Assembly: GCF_001485475.2 (NCBI RefSeq)
Contig: NZ_DF976999.1
Location: forward strand, 344,001 to 408,000
Origin: Tepidanaerobacter syntrophicus
GTDB taxonomy: Bacteria > Bacillota > Thermosediminibacteria > Thermosediminibacterales > Tepidanaerobacteraceae
Direction of reading: 5' to 3'
DNA: 64,000 bases
Position numbers and translations under genes: made by a program
Shown here: positions 45,015 through 54,547 of the stretch, in pieces
How positions within the stretch are numbered: the first letter of the stretch is position 1
Layout of the letters: each line of letters starts with the position of its first letter
The notes under the pieces: model-generated
Database searches by the model: none
Told to the model about the DNA's origin: nothing
What the model saw: the letters and a program-made list of their open reading frames with translations, nothing else

Positions 45015-46292
45015 TCAAAGTCCGTTTTGTATTAATCTATACAGATATATCAAATATGCTATTATAAAAGATAAAAAAAAGTTAGTTATATGCCAATAAA
45101 ATCCATCATAAAATCCTATTGTAATTAAATACATAAAAAGAACTGTTATTAAAGCAGAGTGTAGTTTGCTAATTCTTTTATCATTTATCCTTTTTAATTT
45201 ATTTGTGGCAATAAAATATATCAAAGTAGTTACAGCAATAATAAAAAAATTTATTCCATATTCATACAAAAATGTAAAATATTGATTATCAATTACTGGT
45301 AAGTCTACAACAAAATTTTGTGTTTGATCTTTTATTAAGTACTTTATGCTTCCTGGGCCATGTCCAAAAAATAATCTTATAATGCTGTCAGATGATATTT
45401 TCTCTAAAATAAAATTAATAGTACTAATCCGTTGCATGTAAGATATTTGATCAAATAAATTATTAAATCTAAATTCAATAATTCTATAGGTATCTGTTAA
45501 TTGAATAGCCTCAGGTAATTGTGTAAAGATTGATAATCCCAAAATTATAATTGCTATTAAAAAAAAGGATATGATATTTTTATTATTTAATTTTAAATTT
45601 TTTAAAATATAAAATATAACTCCGAGCAGCAAAGATAAATAAACACTTTTAGTAAACGTAAAAATTATTGTTGCTAAATTCAAGAGTATTAATATTAAAT
45701 TTCTCTTATTTAAAAAGTATAAATTTAACATAAAACTAAATAACATCAAATTACCCATAACTATGCTATTTGTCGCACTACCCGTAACTCTATAAATCCA
45801 ACTATTATTTTTTGTAGTATACAACATGGCAATTGAATCATCCATAAAATAGCTAAAAATAGGATTAAATTTTATAATATATTCTATAATACAATATATT
45901 GCAAGCAGATTTAGCAATATACTAATAGTTTTCAAAAATTTTATATTATCTTGAATAGTGTTTTCTTTTAGCCAGATTAGGATATTACATAAGCTTAACA
46001 TGAACATCAAAAAGTAGCCATAATAACTTAATGATAATCTTATATACCTCATATCTTTACCGAACAAATTTATAATAAAAATAAATGTTACATAAAATGT
46101 TATGTAAGATAGTAGCTTCATGTTACTTGTCAAGCTTTTAAAATTCAAAAAGAAATAAATTACTTGAAAAGTTAAAATGATGTATGTAAAATAAGGATTC
46201 TTACCAGATAAACCTGAAAAGAATATATAATAAAGAATAAGCATCTTTATATATATATTACTTATAGTGCTTCTAGATATATTAACATTCAT
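45015..46292 (-). CDS. O-antigen polymerase/ligase-like membrane protein (Wzy-type)
   Basis: This 425-residue, very AT-rich gene encodes about 12 membrane helices with one longer extracytoplasmic loop (ISTINFILEKISSDSIIRLF, then FGHGPGSIKYLI). That is the usual architecture of Wzy polymerases and WaaL ligases. It should polymerise or ligate the lipid-linked repeat unit outside the membrane. Sequence conservation in this class is low, so the call rests on topology and context. A decayed transposase fragment lies just upstream. Confidence 0.82.
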   Translation of the reverse strand: MNVNISRSTISNIYIKMLILYYIFFSGLSGKNPYFTYIILTFQVIYFFLNFKSLTSNMKLLSYITFYVTFIFIINLFGKDMRYIRLSLSYYGYFLMFMLSLCNILIWLKENTIQDNIKFLKTISILLNLLAIYCIIEYIIKFNPIFSYFMDDSIAMLYTTKNNSWIYRVTGSATNSIVMGNLMLFSFMLNLYFLNKRNLILILLNLATIIFTFTKSVYLSLLLGVIFYILKNLKLNNKNIISFFLIAIIILGLSIFTQLPEAIQLTDTYRIIEFRFNNLFDQISYMQRISTINFILEKISSDSIIRLFFGHGPGSIKYLIKDQTQNFVVDLPVIDNQYFTFLYEYGINFFIIAVTTLIYFIATNKLKRINDKRISKLHSALITVLFMYLITIGFYDGFYWHITNFFLSFIIAYLIYLYRLIQNGL

Positions 46293-46382
46293 ATATTTAA
46301 AATTCGCTCCCTTGTCCTCGTTTATCTTATATCTAAAGGTTTGAAGTGTTTTTTGATAAACGCAAAATTTCCTCCAAGTCAG

Positions 46383-46460
46383 TTAGGAGATATGGCGAAT
46401 GCCCGATTCCTTTGCTATTTCTTTAAAAAGATCAAAAGTAAATTGTAAACCGTTATCTGA
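46383..46460 (-). pseudogene. Remnant of an rve-type (IS3/IS481-like) transposase
   Basis: The minus strand reads SDNGLQFTFDLFKEIAKESG then IRHIS and a stop. This matches the integrase-core motif around the second catalytic aspartate (DNG-QFT ... GIRH). There is no start, no third catalytic residue, and the surrounding frames are broken. It marks an old insertion between the polymerase and the GT4 gene. No terminal repeats could be identified. Confidence 0.6.
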
Positions 46461-46725
46461 CTTATTTTGGGAAGTATCATACCTTTTGCAAATTTTTTGG
46501 CTACTAAATTTTTAATTATTCTTCCTACATCTTAGAATAGAAAGGATGGCTCCAAATGGCAATCAATCATTAAAGATACATGATCCATGTATTAATTGAT
46601 AATATTTTTATATATCTTTCATCGATTTTAAAAATCACCATACATTTTTACTGCATTTTTGGCACGAAAAACTTGTAGGGCTTTTTAAGCTTATGTAACA
46701 CATCTGTCTTACTTACAAATGACTG
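46461..46725. other. Non-coding stretch inside the polysaccharide locus
   Basis: No open frame of convincing length. It may hold further decayed insertion-sequence DNA. A 17-codon plus-strand frame from 46556 (MAPNGNQSLKIHDPCIN) has no recognisable relative. No clear promoter or terminator is seen. Confidence 0.35.
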
Positions 46726-47829
46726 CTAATATTTTCCATAAATACTTAAATACTCTTTTGCTATCTTATCCCAATCAAATTTATCGACTTTTTCTATGCA
46801 ATTTTTTGAAATGGTTTCATAATTATTTAAGATATCTTTAACTCTGTCTGAAATCTCCTCGGCAGAATTATATTGAACTGAATAGCCGACTTCTCCTTCT
46901 TTAAATTGTCCATCAAAGCCCTGTCCTCTTGTATAAATAATTGGGAGGCCTTGAGACATAGCTTCTGCATACACCAAGCCAAAGGTTTCATGTTTAGAAG
47001 GCATTACAAATACATCTGAACTTCTATAGTGGTCTATTAATTCCTCTTTCTGGCAATGCGGTATGTATTTGATAAATGGATGCTTATCTATAAAATTACA
47101 GTACTTTTTATCGGTTATCTTTCCAATAATCTTATAAGTTACTTCATATCCTTGATCTGATAGAAGCTTGCAGGCTTTTGCTGTTGTAATTATGTTTTTG
47201 TTTTCGCTGACAGTACCTGCATAAATAAGTTTTAATTTATTGTCTTGAGGTTTAATTCTATCTTGAAATTTATTATCAAGCCAAAATTTATCTATACCAT
47301 TAGGTATTACTACAGATTTTTCTTCTATTTCTTTTTTATATTTCTCAGGAATAAATTTATCTATAGTATATTTTTTATATGGCGTAGAGATAAATATTAT
47401 TTTTTCAGCATTTTTCAATATATTGATGCCAAGAACCCTTAAATGTATCATTTTACCAAAAAATAAATTTACATCTGTGTTCCTTACTGCAACTATATAA
47501 GGTATATTGTACTCTTTCTTTATCTTATAGGCTATGTAACCATTTGAAAATAGAGAATGAGCATGAATGATATCATATTTACTGATCTCCATCTTGTTTT
47601 TTATATCATTTAAAACTTTAGCATGTTTTAGATGAAAAAACAATCTGTCAATTTCATTATAGCATTTTGATATGTGAATATTAGATGGAAATTCTCCTTT
47701 TGCTTCATACTTATTTTCCACAAAAACATATACATCTTGTTCTAATTTGAGTTTTTCCAATGAATCAAATAATTTCTGGTATAAGTTAGTACCAACATAA
47801 TAAGAACATATGTGCAATACCTTAGTCAT
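46726..47829 (-). CDS. Family 4 glycosyltransferase
   Basis: A 367-residue GT-B type retaining transferase. The N-terminal domain begins KVLHICSYYVGTNLYQKLF. The C-terminal donor-binding domain has KLIYAGTVSENKNI and SDVFVMPSKHETFGLVYAEA with the E-x7-E motif. It should add one sugar to the lipid-linked repeat at the inner membrane face. Its start lies eight bases after the WbpB-like gene. Confidence 0.92.
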   Translation of the reverse strand: MTKVLHICSYYVGTNLYQKLFDSLEKLKLEQDVYVFVENKYEAKGEFPSNIHISKCYNEIDRLFFHLKHAKVLNDIKNKMEISKYDIIHAHSLFSNGYIAYKIKKEYNIPYIVAVRNTDVNLFFGKMIHLRVLGINILKNAEKIIFISTPYKKYTIDKFIPEKYKKEIEEKSVVIPNGIDKFWLDNKFQDRIKPQDNKLKLIYAGTVSENKNIITTAKACKLLSDQGYEVTYKIIGKITDKKYCNFIDKHPFIKYIPHCQKEELIDHYRSSDVFVMPSKHETFGLVYAEAMSQGLPIIYTRGQGFDGQFKEGEVGYSVQYNSAEEISDRVKDILNNYETISKNCIEKVDKFDWDKIAKEYLSIYGKY

Positions 47830-47837
47830 TGATTCAC

Positions 47838-48827
47838 TTACCTCTCATAAGCCCTCAATATTATCTCCACGGCTTTCTTTCCTTCTTCACCATTTACCAA
47901 AGGCTCTCTGTTGTTATTTATAGCATCTATAAAGTCTTTGTAAAGGGGCGTATGGCCTAAGTTGGTTTCATCTAATTCGGCACTATCGTAATCTTTTTCG
48001 TCTGCAAAATTCCATGTTTCTATACGTCCGTTTTTTATAACCACTGTTCCTTTTTCTCCAAATATGCTCAAGGTTTCTTCAAGGTTTTTCGGATATACGC
48101 ATACACTGCCTTCTACAACTCCTATGGCTTTATTTTTAAACCTGATAAGCATAGCTCCGAAATCTTCTGTCTCAATATCTCTTATAAACGTATCAGTTTC
48201 AGAAGATATTCGCTCAACTTCTCCACCCATCATCCACTGCAGTAAATCTATGTTATGTATACATTGGTTTATTAAGGTGCCGCCATCTAATTCTTTTGTC
48301 CCTCTCCATGATGCTTGCCTATAATAGTTATCATCTCTTGCCCAGAGGGTGCGGGCAGAACCATGTATCAGTTTCCCAAACCTTCCTTCCTCTACAGCCT
48401 GCCTTAATCTTTGGACTGCCGGAATAAATCTGTTTTGATGAGATACGCATACTTTTTTATTCTTTTCCTTACCTAATCTAATTATTCTATCTGCGTCCTC
48501 TATACTCAGTGCCATAGGTTTTTCTATCAATACATGTTTATCACGATTTAGAGAGTCAACAGCTTGATTTGCATGATAACCACTTATTGAAGCTATAGTA
48601 ACAACATCTATATTTTTATCATTCAAGAATTCATCATAATTTGCATACACCTTTACATTTGAATTCTTTATCTTAGATTCATATTGATTCTTTCTATCTA
48701 TGGCAAGCTCTTTTACTATGTCATAGACAGCTACAAGCTCTGCCTCATCTTTGTTATTTATTATGGCATCGACATGTTTTGCAGATATTCTGCCGCAACC
48801 TATGATTCCAAACTTTAGTTTTGACAT
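47838..48827 (-). CDS. WbpB/WlbA-like Gfo/Idh/MocA oxidoreductase
   Basis: The 329-residue protein has the Rossmann motif FGIIGCGRISAKHVDAI, then VLIEKPMALSIEDADRII and the active-site segment DGGTLINQCIHNIDLLQWMM. WbpB and WlbA oxidise the 3-OH of UDP-GlcNAc uronate, the second step to UDP-2,3-diamino sugars. WbpA, E, D and I homologues lie just upstream in the same operon, which makes this role likely. Confidence 0.86.
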   Translation of the reverse strand: MSKLKFGIIGCGRISAKHVDAIINNKDEAELVAVYDIVKELAIDRKNQYESKIKNSNVKVYANYDEFLNDKNIDVVTIASISGYHANQAVDSLNRDKHVLIEKPMALSIEDADRIIRLGKEKNKKVCVSHQNRFIPAVQRLRQAVEEGRFGKLIHGSARTLWARDDNYYRQASWRGTKELDGGTLINQCIHNIDLLQWMMGGEVERISSETDTFIRDIETEDFGAMLIRFKNKAIGVVEGSVCVYPKNLEETLSIFGEKGTVVIKNGRIETWNFADEKDYDSAELDETNLGHTPLYKDFIDAINNNREPLVNGEEGKKAVEIILRAYER

Positions 48828-48854
48828 ATTAACCCTCGCTTTTATTTCTAAGAA

Positions 48855-49643
48855 TTAATTTCTATATTTTATGCCTTCAATTAGTCTAATGTAATCATCC
48901 TTTATATTTTCCTTTATGTTAGCTTTCCAATGTCTCGGATGAGTAAGAATATATATTACAGGACTATGATTTTTTATAGCTTCCTTTGGCGAATTTGGTT
49001 TCCAAAATACAGGATAACCACAATCAGAATGCCTGCTAGTTACATATTTCATCATACTGTCATCATAAACTTCAAGTTTTATATTATTCTTGTCTCTAAA
49101 TTCTGCCTCCCTTAATATTACGCAATTTGTAATCTTTAAATATCTATTTACAAAATCACCATGCGAAGCAACAATCTCCATTGGAATTCCCGTAGCATTC
49201 CTTAAAGCTTCTAGGTTTTTGCTGAATAAACTTTGGATTTTTGTAAGATTATCATATATTTGATTAGGATTTTTTATTTTATATTGTTTTGCATATGATG
49301 CTACTTCTTCATAGTGATAGCTGACTTCACTGCCAAATTGATGAATTTCTTTCATCAGTGGAATATTTATTGTAGATAACCTAAAATAATAGGATGCATT
49401 AACATTTAATTGCTTTTCAACTTCAAACATCAGTTTAGCAGTAGAAGCATCTGTATCAATATCATGTCTTAAAACTAAGTAATTCTGATTCTCTATATTT
49501 TTATTTACTATTACATCATAGAACTGTTCAATAGAAACTATTCTATATCCATTTTCTAACGCTTCAATCAGTAAGTTTTTATATTCTTCTAACCTTGAGG
49601 GTAAAAATAAATCTGAATATATTCTTTGAAAAACTTTTTTCAT
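48855..49643 (-). CDS. Polysaccharide-deacetylase-like protein
   Basis: A 262-residue protein with LVLRHDIDTDASTAKLMFEV, where His60-Asp61 and Asp63 resemble the metal site of NodB/YdjC-type carbohydrate deacetylases. Later segments are SEVSYHYEEVASYAKQ and YILTHPRHWKANI. Overall similarity to classical NodB domains is low. Deacetylation of a sugar N- or O-acetyl group is a reasonable inference from the operon. It follows the acyltransferase-like gene at 49648. Confidence 0.65.
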   Translation of the reverse strand: MKKVFQRIYSDLFLPSRLEEYKNLLIEALENGYRIVSIEQFYDVIVNKNIENQNYLVLRHDIDTDASTAKLMFEVEKQLNVNASYYFRLSTINIPLMKEIHQFGSEVSYHYEEVASYAKQYKIKNPNQIYDNLTKIQSLFSKNLEALRNATGIPMEIVASHGDFVNRYLKITNCVILREAEFRDKNNIKLEVYDDSMMKYVTSRHSDCGYPVFWKPNSPKEAIKNHSPVIYILTHPRHWKANIKENIKDDYIRLIEGIKYRN

Positions 49644-49647
49644 GGAG

Positions 49648-50340
49648 CTATTCCAACCTCCATTTTACCTTAGCTGGTTCAAATCCTAATCTTTCCTTAA
49701 AGTACTTCAATCCTGGTTTTGCACCAAAAAACGTATCATACATAATATATTTAGGATATCCAAGTAATTTCTTTTTTTCGACAAAATCATGTACTACCTC
49801 GCTTATTAGTAAATACATAACTCCGTCTTCTAATGCCTCTTCATGCCCCAGTAATCTTGAAATAACACATACGTCTCCTATTATTGGCACATATGCATAG
49901 GCTTTTAAAGTATCATTTTTGTCAAAAACCCCATACAAACTCGGTTTATCTGAAATCCACTTTTTTACTTCATTTTCGTCAGTATAAGATTTGCTTATAG
50001 GTCTACCTTGACGCACGTTTGATGATGAGTTTATATCTATTATTTCTGTAAAAAAATCGCTGGAAGGAAATATTTTAAAATAATAGCCCTGTTTTAAACA
50101 TTTAGTCCTGTTTGTCCTTACTACCTGCTTTTTCTTTCCTTTTAAATATTCCTCAAAAGAGGTCGGTATCTCTTGAATAGCCACTCCCCACTTTTTATTT
50201 TGTATTATTTTGTATCTTGGATGTGGCTTTGTGAAATAATCATATATATCTTTATTTTCACTAAAAATTCTTAATGAAAGTGTAGGTAATGAGTACATTT
50301 CCTTCAATATAGAAAACATATGAGCTAATTTACTTTTCAT
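49648..50340 (-). CDS. Putative GNAT/FemAB-fold acyltransferase
   Basis: The 230-residue protein has no strong signature. The pattern SFEEYLKGKKKQVVRTNRTK, then LYGVFDKNDTLKAYAYVPII and a C-terminal YIMYDTFFGAKPGLKYFKER with LGFEPAKVKW fits a GNAT-like or FemAB-like N-acyltransferase fold. It could acylate an amino sugar of the repeat unit, possibly with the acyl group made by the ACP module at 57-61 kb. This is an inference from fold and position only. Confidence 0.5.
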   Translation of the reverse strand: MKSKLAHMFSILKEMYSLPTLSLRIFSENKDIYDYFTKPHPRYKIIQNKKWGVAIQEIPTSFEEYLKGKKKQVVRTNRTKCLKQGYYFKIFPSSDFFTEIIDINSSSNVRQGRPISKSYTDENEVKKWISDKPSLYGVFDKNDTLKAYAYVPIIGDVCVISRLLGHEEALEDGVMYLLISEVVHDFVEKKKLLGYPKYIMYDTFFGAKPGLKYFKERLGFEPAKVKWRLE

Positions 50341-50352
50341 ACAAATTATCCC

Positions 50353-51414
50353 TCATTTATAAATACGTAATATCGAAACTATCTTCTCCGCTGCTTTGCC
50401 GTCGCCATATATATCCTTAATGTATTCTGCTTTTTTAGCTTTCATCACATTTTGATATATATTATTTTCATCGGATAAAGTATTTAATCCCAAATCCGTA
50501 AGCTCACGCCAACCAGTATCCGGCATGATTACTACTGCCTGTTTACCGGAGAAATATGCTTCTTTTTGATATCCGCCGCTATCTGTTATCACTTTATAAC
50601 AATTTTGAGTAAGCCCCATCAGTTGTAAGTAATCGATCGGCTCTATTACTGTAATATCTGTTATTAGGTGGCTCAACCCAAACTCATTAATTCTTTTTTG
50701 AGTACGAGGATGAATAGGCATTACTACTTTTATTTCTTTAGAAATCCTATTAACTTCCTTTAATATTTTTTCTAATTTCTCGGGGATATCTACGTTAAAA
50801 TCTCTGTGCAACGTCATTATAATAAATTGATTTTCTTTTAAATGTAATTTCTCCATCAGCACGTAATCAAAACTTGGTTTCATTTTTAGAAATATATCAT
50901 ACATGACATCGCCTGTAAAAAATACGCCTTCTGTTATTCCTTCTCCTTTTAAATTCTCTACTCCTAAATTACTGGGGACAAATAAATATTGTGATATTCT
51001 ATCAGTTAACATTCTGTTTATTTCTTCAGGCATATCCTTTGGTTCTTGTCTTAAACCTGCTTCTACATGAGCAATATCAATCTTAAGCTTAGAAGCGGCA
51101 ATTGCTCCTGCCAATGTAGAATTTGTATCTCCATACAGTAAAACAACATCAGGTTTTTCTTGTAACATTATTTCTTCCAACCGGATTATCATTTTACCTG
51201 TCATTTCGCCATGCTTTGATGCGCTAATCCCCAGATTATAATCCGGTTTTCTCATATCAAGCACATCAAAGAAAACACCTGACATGTTGTCATCGTAATG
51301 CTGGCCTGTATGAACAACAACTTCCTTAATGTCATCAAATTTATTTATTTCACTTTGAATAATTGCTTCTTTAACAAATTGAGGCCTTGCACCTACTATA
51401 GACAGTATTTTCAT
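50353..51414 (-). CDS. WbpI/WecB-like UDP-GlcNAc-type 2-epimerase (non-hydrolysing)
   Basis: A 353-residue epimerase with KILSIVGARPQFVKEAII, then VVHTGQHYDDNMS, HVEAGLRQEPKDMPEEINR, and GDVMYD. The catalytic EEINR/DSGGYQKEA set is complete. WecB makes UDP-ManNAc. In a cluster with WbpA, B, E and D the expected substrate is UDP-GlcNAc(3NAc)A, giving UDP-ManNAc(3NAc)A, as for WbpI. Simple WecB activity cannot be excluded. Confidence 0.9.
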   Translation of the reverse strand: MKILSIVGARPQFVKEAIIQSEINKFDDIKEVVVHTGQHYDDNMSGVFFDVLDMRKPDYNLGISASKHGEMTGKMIIRLEEIMLQEKPDVVLLYGDTNSTLAGAIAASKLKIDIAHVEAGLRQEPKDMPEEINRMLTDRISQYLFVPSNLGVENLKGEGITEGVFFTGDVMYDIFLKMKPSFDYVLMEKLHLKENQFIIMTLHRDFNVDIPEKLEKILKEVNRISKEIKVVMPIHPRTQKRINEFGLSHLITDITVIEPIDYLQLMGLTQNCYKVITDSGGYQKEAYFSGKQAVVIMPDTGWRELTDLGLNTLSDENNIYQNVMKAKKAEYIKDIYGDGKAAEKIVSILRIYK

Positions 51415-51425
51415 AATGAATGCTC

Positions 51426-52754
51426 CTACAACAACTCAATATTTTCTCTTTTTAAGACATCTTTCATTGCATTTTTAGTATCGAATATAAATTTTGAATT
51501 AGACTGCACAAAATCATAGTCTATATTTGTATGGGCTGTAGTTATTACTACCAAATCCGCATTTTGCAGTTCCTGCTTACTAAGTTTTTCTACACTTGTT
51601 CTCTTTTTCCCTTTATAGTCGTAACTTGCAACATAAGGATCGTAGTAATTTACTACTGAGCCTTTTTTTTCGAATCCTTCTATAACTTTTAATGCCGGAC
51701 TTTGTCTTATATCATCTATATCTTGCTTGTATGCTACACCAAGTATCAATATATTCGAACCGTTTAATGGTTTCTTGAAACGGTTTAATATCTTTGATGC
51801 CCGTTCGACTACATAATCAGGCATACTGTCATTTATTATTCCAGATGTTTCTATGAGTTTGGTATGGTAATCAAATTCCCTTGCCTTCCACGCTAAATAA
51901 TACGGATCAAGCGGTATGCAGTGTCCTCCTATTCCGGGGCCGGGATAGAAAGCTTGAAATCCGTAAGGTTTGGTTTTTGCAGCATCTATTACTTCCCATA
52001 CACTAATACCCATTTTTTCGCATATTATTGTCATCTCATTAGCCAGTGCAATATTTATATTTCTATAAGTATTCTCAAGCAGCTTTTCCATTTCTGCTAC
52101 CTTTGGCGATGATACTTTATGTACGCAGCCTTCTAAAACCGAACTGTACATTGCTGCAGCAATTTCCGTAGAATCTTCTCCTACTCCCCCGACCACCTTT
52201 GGAGTGTTCTTTGTTTTATAAAGTTTATTGCCGGGATCTACCCGTTCCGGCGAATAGGCTAAAAAGAAATCTTCTCCGCATTTTAATCCTGAGCCTTCCT
52301 CAAGTATCGGTAATAGCAGTTCCTCTGTAGTACCTGGATATGTAGTGCTTTCCAGTACGACAATCGAACCTTTTTTTAGGTATTTGGATATATTTATAGC
52401 AGAGTTTTTTACATAGCTGATATCCGGCTGCTGGTACTCATCTAGTGGAGTTGGTACACATATGGCTATAAAATCCGCATCTTTCACTATTGAAAAATCA
52501 GTAGTAGCTGATAGTAGGCCCTTATTGACTAAATCCGTCAGTTCTGTATCTACAACATCGCCTATATAGTTGTGTCCTTCATTTACCATTTTAACCTTTG
52601 ATTCCTGTACATCAAAACCCACTGTTTTATATCCTGCCTTAGCTTTTTCTACTGCTAAAGGCAAGCCTACATATCCTAATCCTATAACAGCAACTTGTGC
52701 TGTTTTGTCTTTTATTTTCTGTAATAGATTATCTTTTATTTCTTCCTTACCCAT
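51426..52754 (-). CDS. WbpA/WecC-like nucleotide-sugar 6-dehydrogenase
   Basis: The 442-residue enzyme should oxidise C6 of UDP-GlcNAc (or UDP-ManNAc) to the uronate with two NAD+. Signatures are VAVIGLGYVGLPLAVEKAKA, SPERVDPGN, and the catalytic cysteine in FYPGPGIGGHCIPLDPYY. The C-terminal domain has GVAYKQDIDDIRQSPALKVI. It is 11 bp before the 2-epimerase and six after the acetyltransferase, as in wbpA-type clusters. Confidence 0.93.
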   Translation of the reverse strand: MGKEEIKDNLLQKIKDKTAQVAVIGLGYVGLPLAVEKAKAGYKTVGFDVQESKVKMVNEGHNYIGDVVDTELTDLVNKGLLSATTDFSIVKDADFIAICVPTPLDEYQQPDISYVKNSAINISKYLKKGSIVVLESTTYPGTTEELLLPILEEGSGLKCGEDFFLAYSPERVDPGNKLYKTKNTPKVVGGVGEDSTEIAAAMYSSVLEGCVHKVSSPKVAEMEKLLENTYRNINIALANEMTIICEKMGISVWEVIDAAKTKPYGFQAFYPGPGIGGHCIPLDPYYLAWKAREFDYHTKLIETSGIINDSMPDYVVERASKILNRFKKPLNGSNILILGVAYKQDIDDIRQSPALKVIEGFEKKGSVVNYYDPYVASYDYKGKKRTSVEKLSKQELQNADLVVITTAHTNIDYDFVQSNSKFIFDTKNAMKDVLKRENIELL

Positions 52755-52759
52755 ATTTT

Positions 52760-53335
52760 TTACTCCCTTGGTATTAAATTTTCGTTTGCAAATATATATT
52801 CTTTACTGCAGATGCTGCATTTATATATGTTGTTGATTTTTTCCAACTTATTTCCGCATTTACAAACATATCCTACTACTTTTGCAGGTGTTCCTATTAC
52901 AAGTGCATAGTCAGGAACATCTTTTGTAACTACGGCGCCTGCGCCGACAAAAGCATATGAGCCTATATTATGTCCGCAAACTATAGTGGCATTGGCACCT
53001 ATCGAAGCACCTTTTTTTACTATAGTTTTTTTATATTCGTTTTTTCTTTCTATAAATGCCCGCGGGTTTATTACATTGGTAAAAACGCAAGAAGGACCTA
53101 AGAACACATCGTCTTCACATATAACGCCGGTATAGACTGATACATTATTTTGTATCTTTACGTTATTACCTATCACAACATTAGGTGATATAACCACATT
53201 CTGTCCTATGTTGCAGTTCTCGCCTATTTTGGCATTTTGCATTACATGTGAAAAATGCCAAATCTTAGTGCCTCTTCCTATCTCGCACGGTTCATCTATA
53301 TATGAGGATTCATGAACAAAATAATCCTTATTCAT
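52760..53335 (-). CDS. WbpD/WlbB-like N-acetyltransferase with C-terminal zinc ribbon
   Basis: A 191-residue left-handed beta-helix acyltransferase with the hexapeptide repeats [20 protein letters not shown] and [16 protein letters not shown]. WbpD acetylates the 3-amino group of UDP-GlcNAc3NA. After the beta helix comes an added zinc ribbon, CKCGN then CSICSKEY. Its ATG directly follows the stop of the aminotransferase gene with no spacing, so translation is coupled. Confidence 0.92.
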   Translation of the reverse strand: MNKDYFVHESSYIDEPCEIGRGTKIWHFSHVMQNAKIGENCNIGQNVVISPNVVIGNNVKIQNNVSVYTGVICEDDVFLGPSCVFTNVINPRAFIERKNEYKKTIVKKGASIGANATIVCGHNIGSYAFVGAGAVVTKDVPDYALVIGTPAKVVGYVCKCGNKLEKINNIYKCSICSKEYIFANENLIPRE

Positions 53336-54526
53336 TTAGTCACCAAATTTCTTTATAGTATCTACTATATATTCTTTTTCTTCATCTGTAAGTTCTGCAA
53401 ACATTGGTATTGCAAAGGTTCTATGGGAAAGATATTCCGCATTGGGAAGATCTCCTTCTTTATATCCTAAATCTTTATACGCTTTTTGAAGATGCAGCGG
53501 TATCGGATAATACACGCCTGTGGCTATTCCGTTTTCTTTCAGGTAATTTACCATTTTCGAACGATCATCCGACTGAAGAATATACAGATGATATACATGT
53601 TTTACATTATCTGCTTCAAAAGGCGCTGCAAGATTAGTATCTTTTAATTGTTCGTTATAAAACCGGGCATGTTTTCTTCTTGCATCATTCCAAATATCAA
53701 GGTTTCTTAATTTTACCCTGAGTATTGCAGCTTGGAGCTCATCAAGCCTTGAGTTTTGGCCAATTAGATAGTTATAATACTTCAAAGGATTGTATACTGT
53801 ATTGTCAGTTCCGTTATCTTCTACAGCATCTTCCTTAATATTATTGATTATATTAAAGGCTTTTTGTCCATCGGCCCCGCTTCCATGAGCTCTTAAAGCC
53901 CTGCATACCGTTGCAAGGTTATAATCATTTGTAACTATCATGCCTCCGTCACCGGCACATCCTAAATTCTTTGTGGGGAAAAACGAGAAACAAGCTATGT
54001 CTGATAAACTTCCTGCCTTTTTGCCCTTATATTCCGAACCGATAGCTTGACAAGCATCTTCTATAACTTTCAGGTTATGTTTTTTAGCTATTTCATTTAT
54101 CGCATCCATGTCGCATGGCTGTCCAAAGATATGTACAGGCATTATGGCTTTTGTCTTATCGGTTATCTTTTCCTCTATCTTTGCAGGGTCAATATTAAAC
54201 GTATTAATATCCACATCTACAAAAACCGGAGTTGCCCCTACAAAAGATATGCTTTCAGCTGTTGCAAAAAAAGTAAATGGAGTTGTGATTACTTCATCTC
54301 CTTTACCAATTCCCAAAGCTTTTAAAGCTATGATAAGGGCATCTGTTCCATTTCCCACAGATACGCTGTGTTTTGTTCCTATGTATTCACTAACTTCTCT
54401 TTCAAATTCTTTAACATTTTTGCCCATTATATATTGACCTGCAGATAAAACATCTAATACTTCTTTGTCTACTTCTTCTTTTATAGATTCATACTGCCTT
54501 TTAAGATTGATTAATTGTATTTGCAA
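53336..54526 (-). CDS. WbpE/WlbC-like PLP aminotransferase
   Basis: This 396-residue DegT/DnrJ/EryC1-type enzyme should place the 3-amino group on UDP-3-keto-GlcNAcA, coupled to the WbpB-like oxidoreductase. The motifs are VGNGTDALIIALKALGIGKG, the PLP-lysine region FSFFPTKNLGCAGDGGMI, and GQNSRLDELQAAIL. It is followed directly by the WbpD-like gene. Confidence 0.93.
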   Translation of the reverse strand: MQIQLINLKRQYESIKEEVDKEVLDVLSAGQYIMGKNVKEFEREVSEYIGTKHSVSVGNGTDALIIALKALGIGKGDEVITTPFTFFATAESISFVGATPVFVDVDINTFNIDPAKIEEKITDKTKAIMPVHIFGQPCDMDAINEIAKKHNLKVIEDACQAIGSEYKGKKAGSLSDIACFSFFPTKNLGCAGDGGMIVTNDYNLATVCRALRAHGSGADGQKAFNIINNIKEDAVEDNGTDNTVYNPLKYYNYLIGQNSRLDELQAAILRVKLRNLDIWNDARRKHARFYNEQLKDTNLAAPFEADNVKHVYHLYILQSDDRSKMVNYLKENGIATGVYYPIPLHLQKAYKDLGYKEGDLPNAEYLSHRTFAIPMFAELTDEEKEYIVDTIKKFGD

Positions 54527-54547
54527 ATATACCGCACCTTCTTTTGT

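Noticed and set aside
46383-46460. Intact insertion sequence in the polysaccharide locus
   Set aside because: Only about 25 codons of the integrase core can be read, followed by stops, and no terminal inverted repeats are visible.
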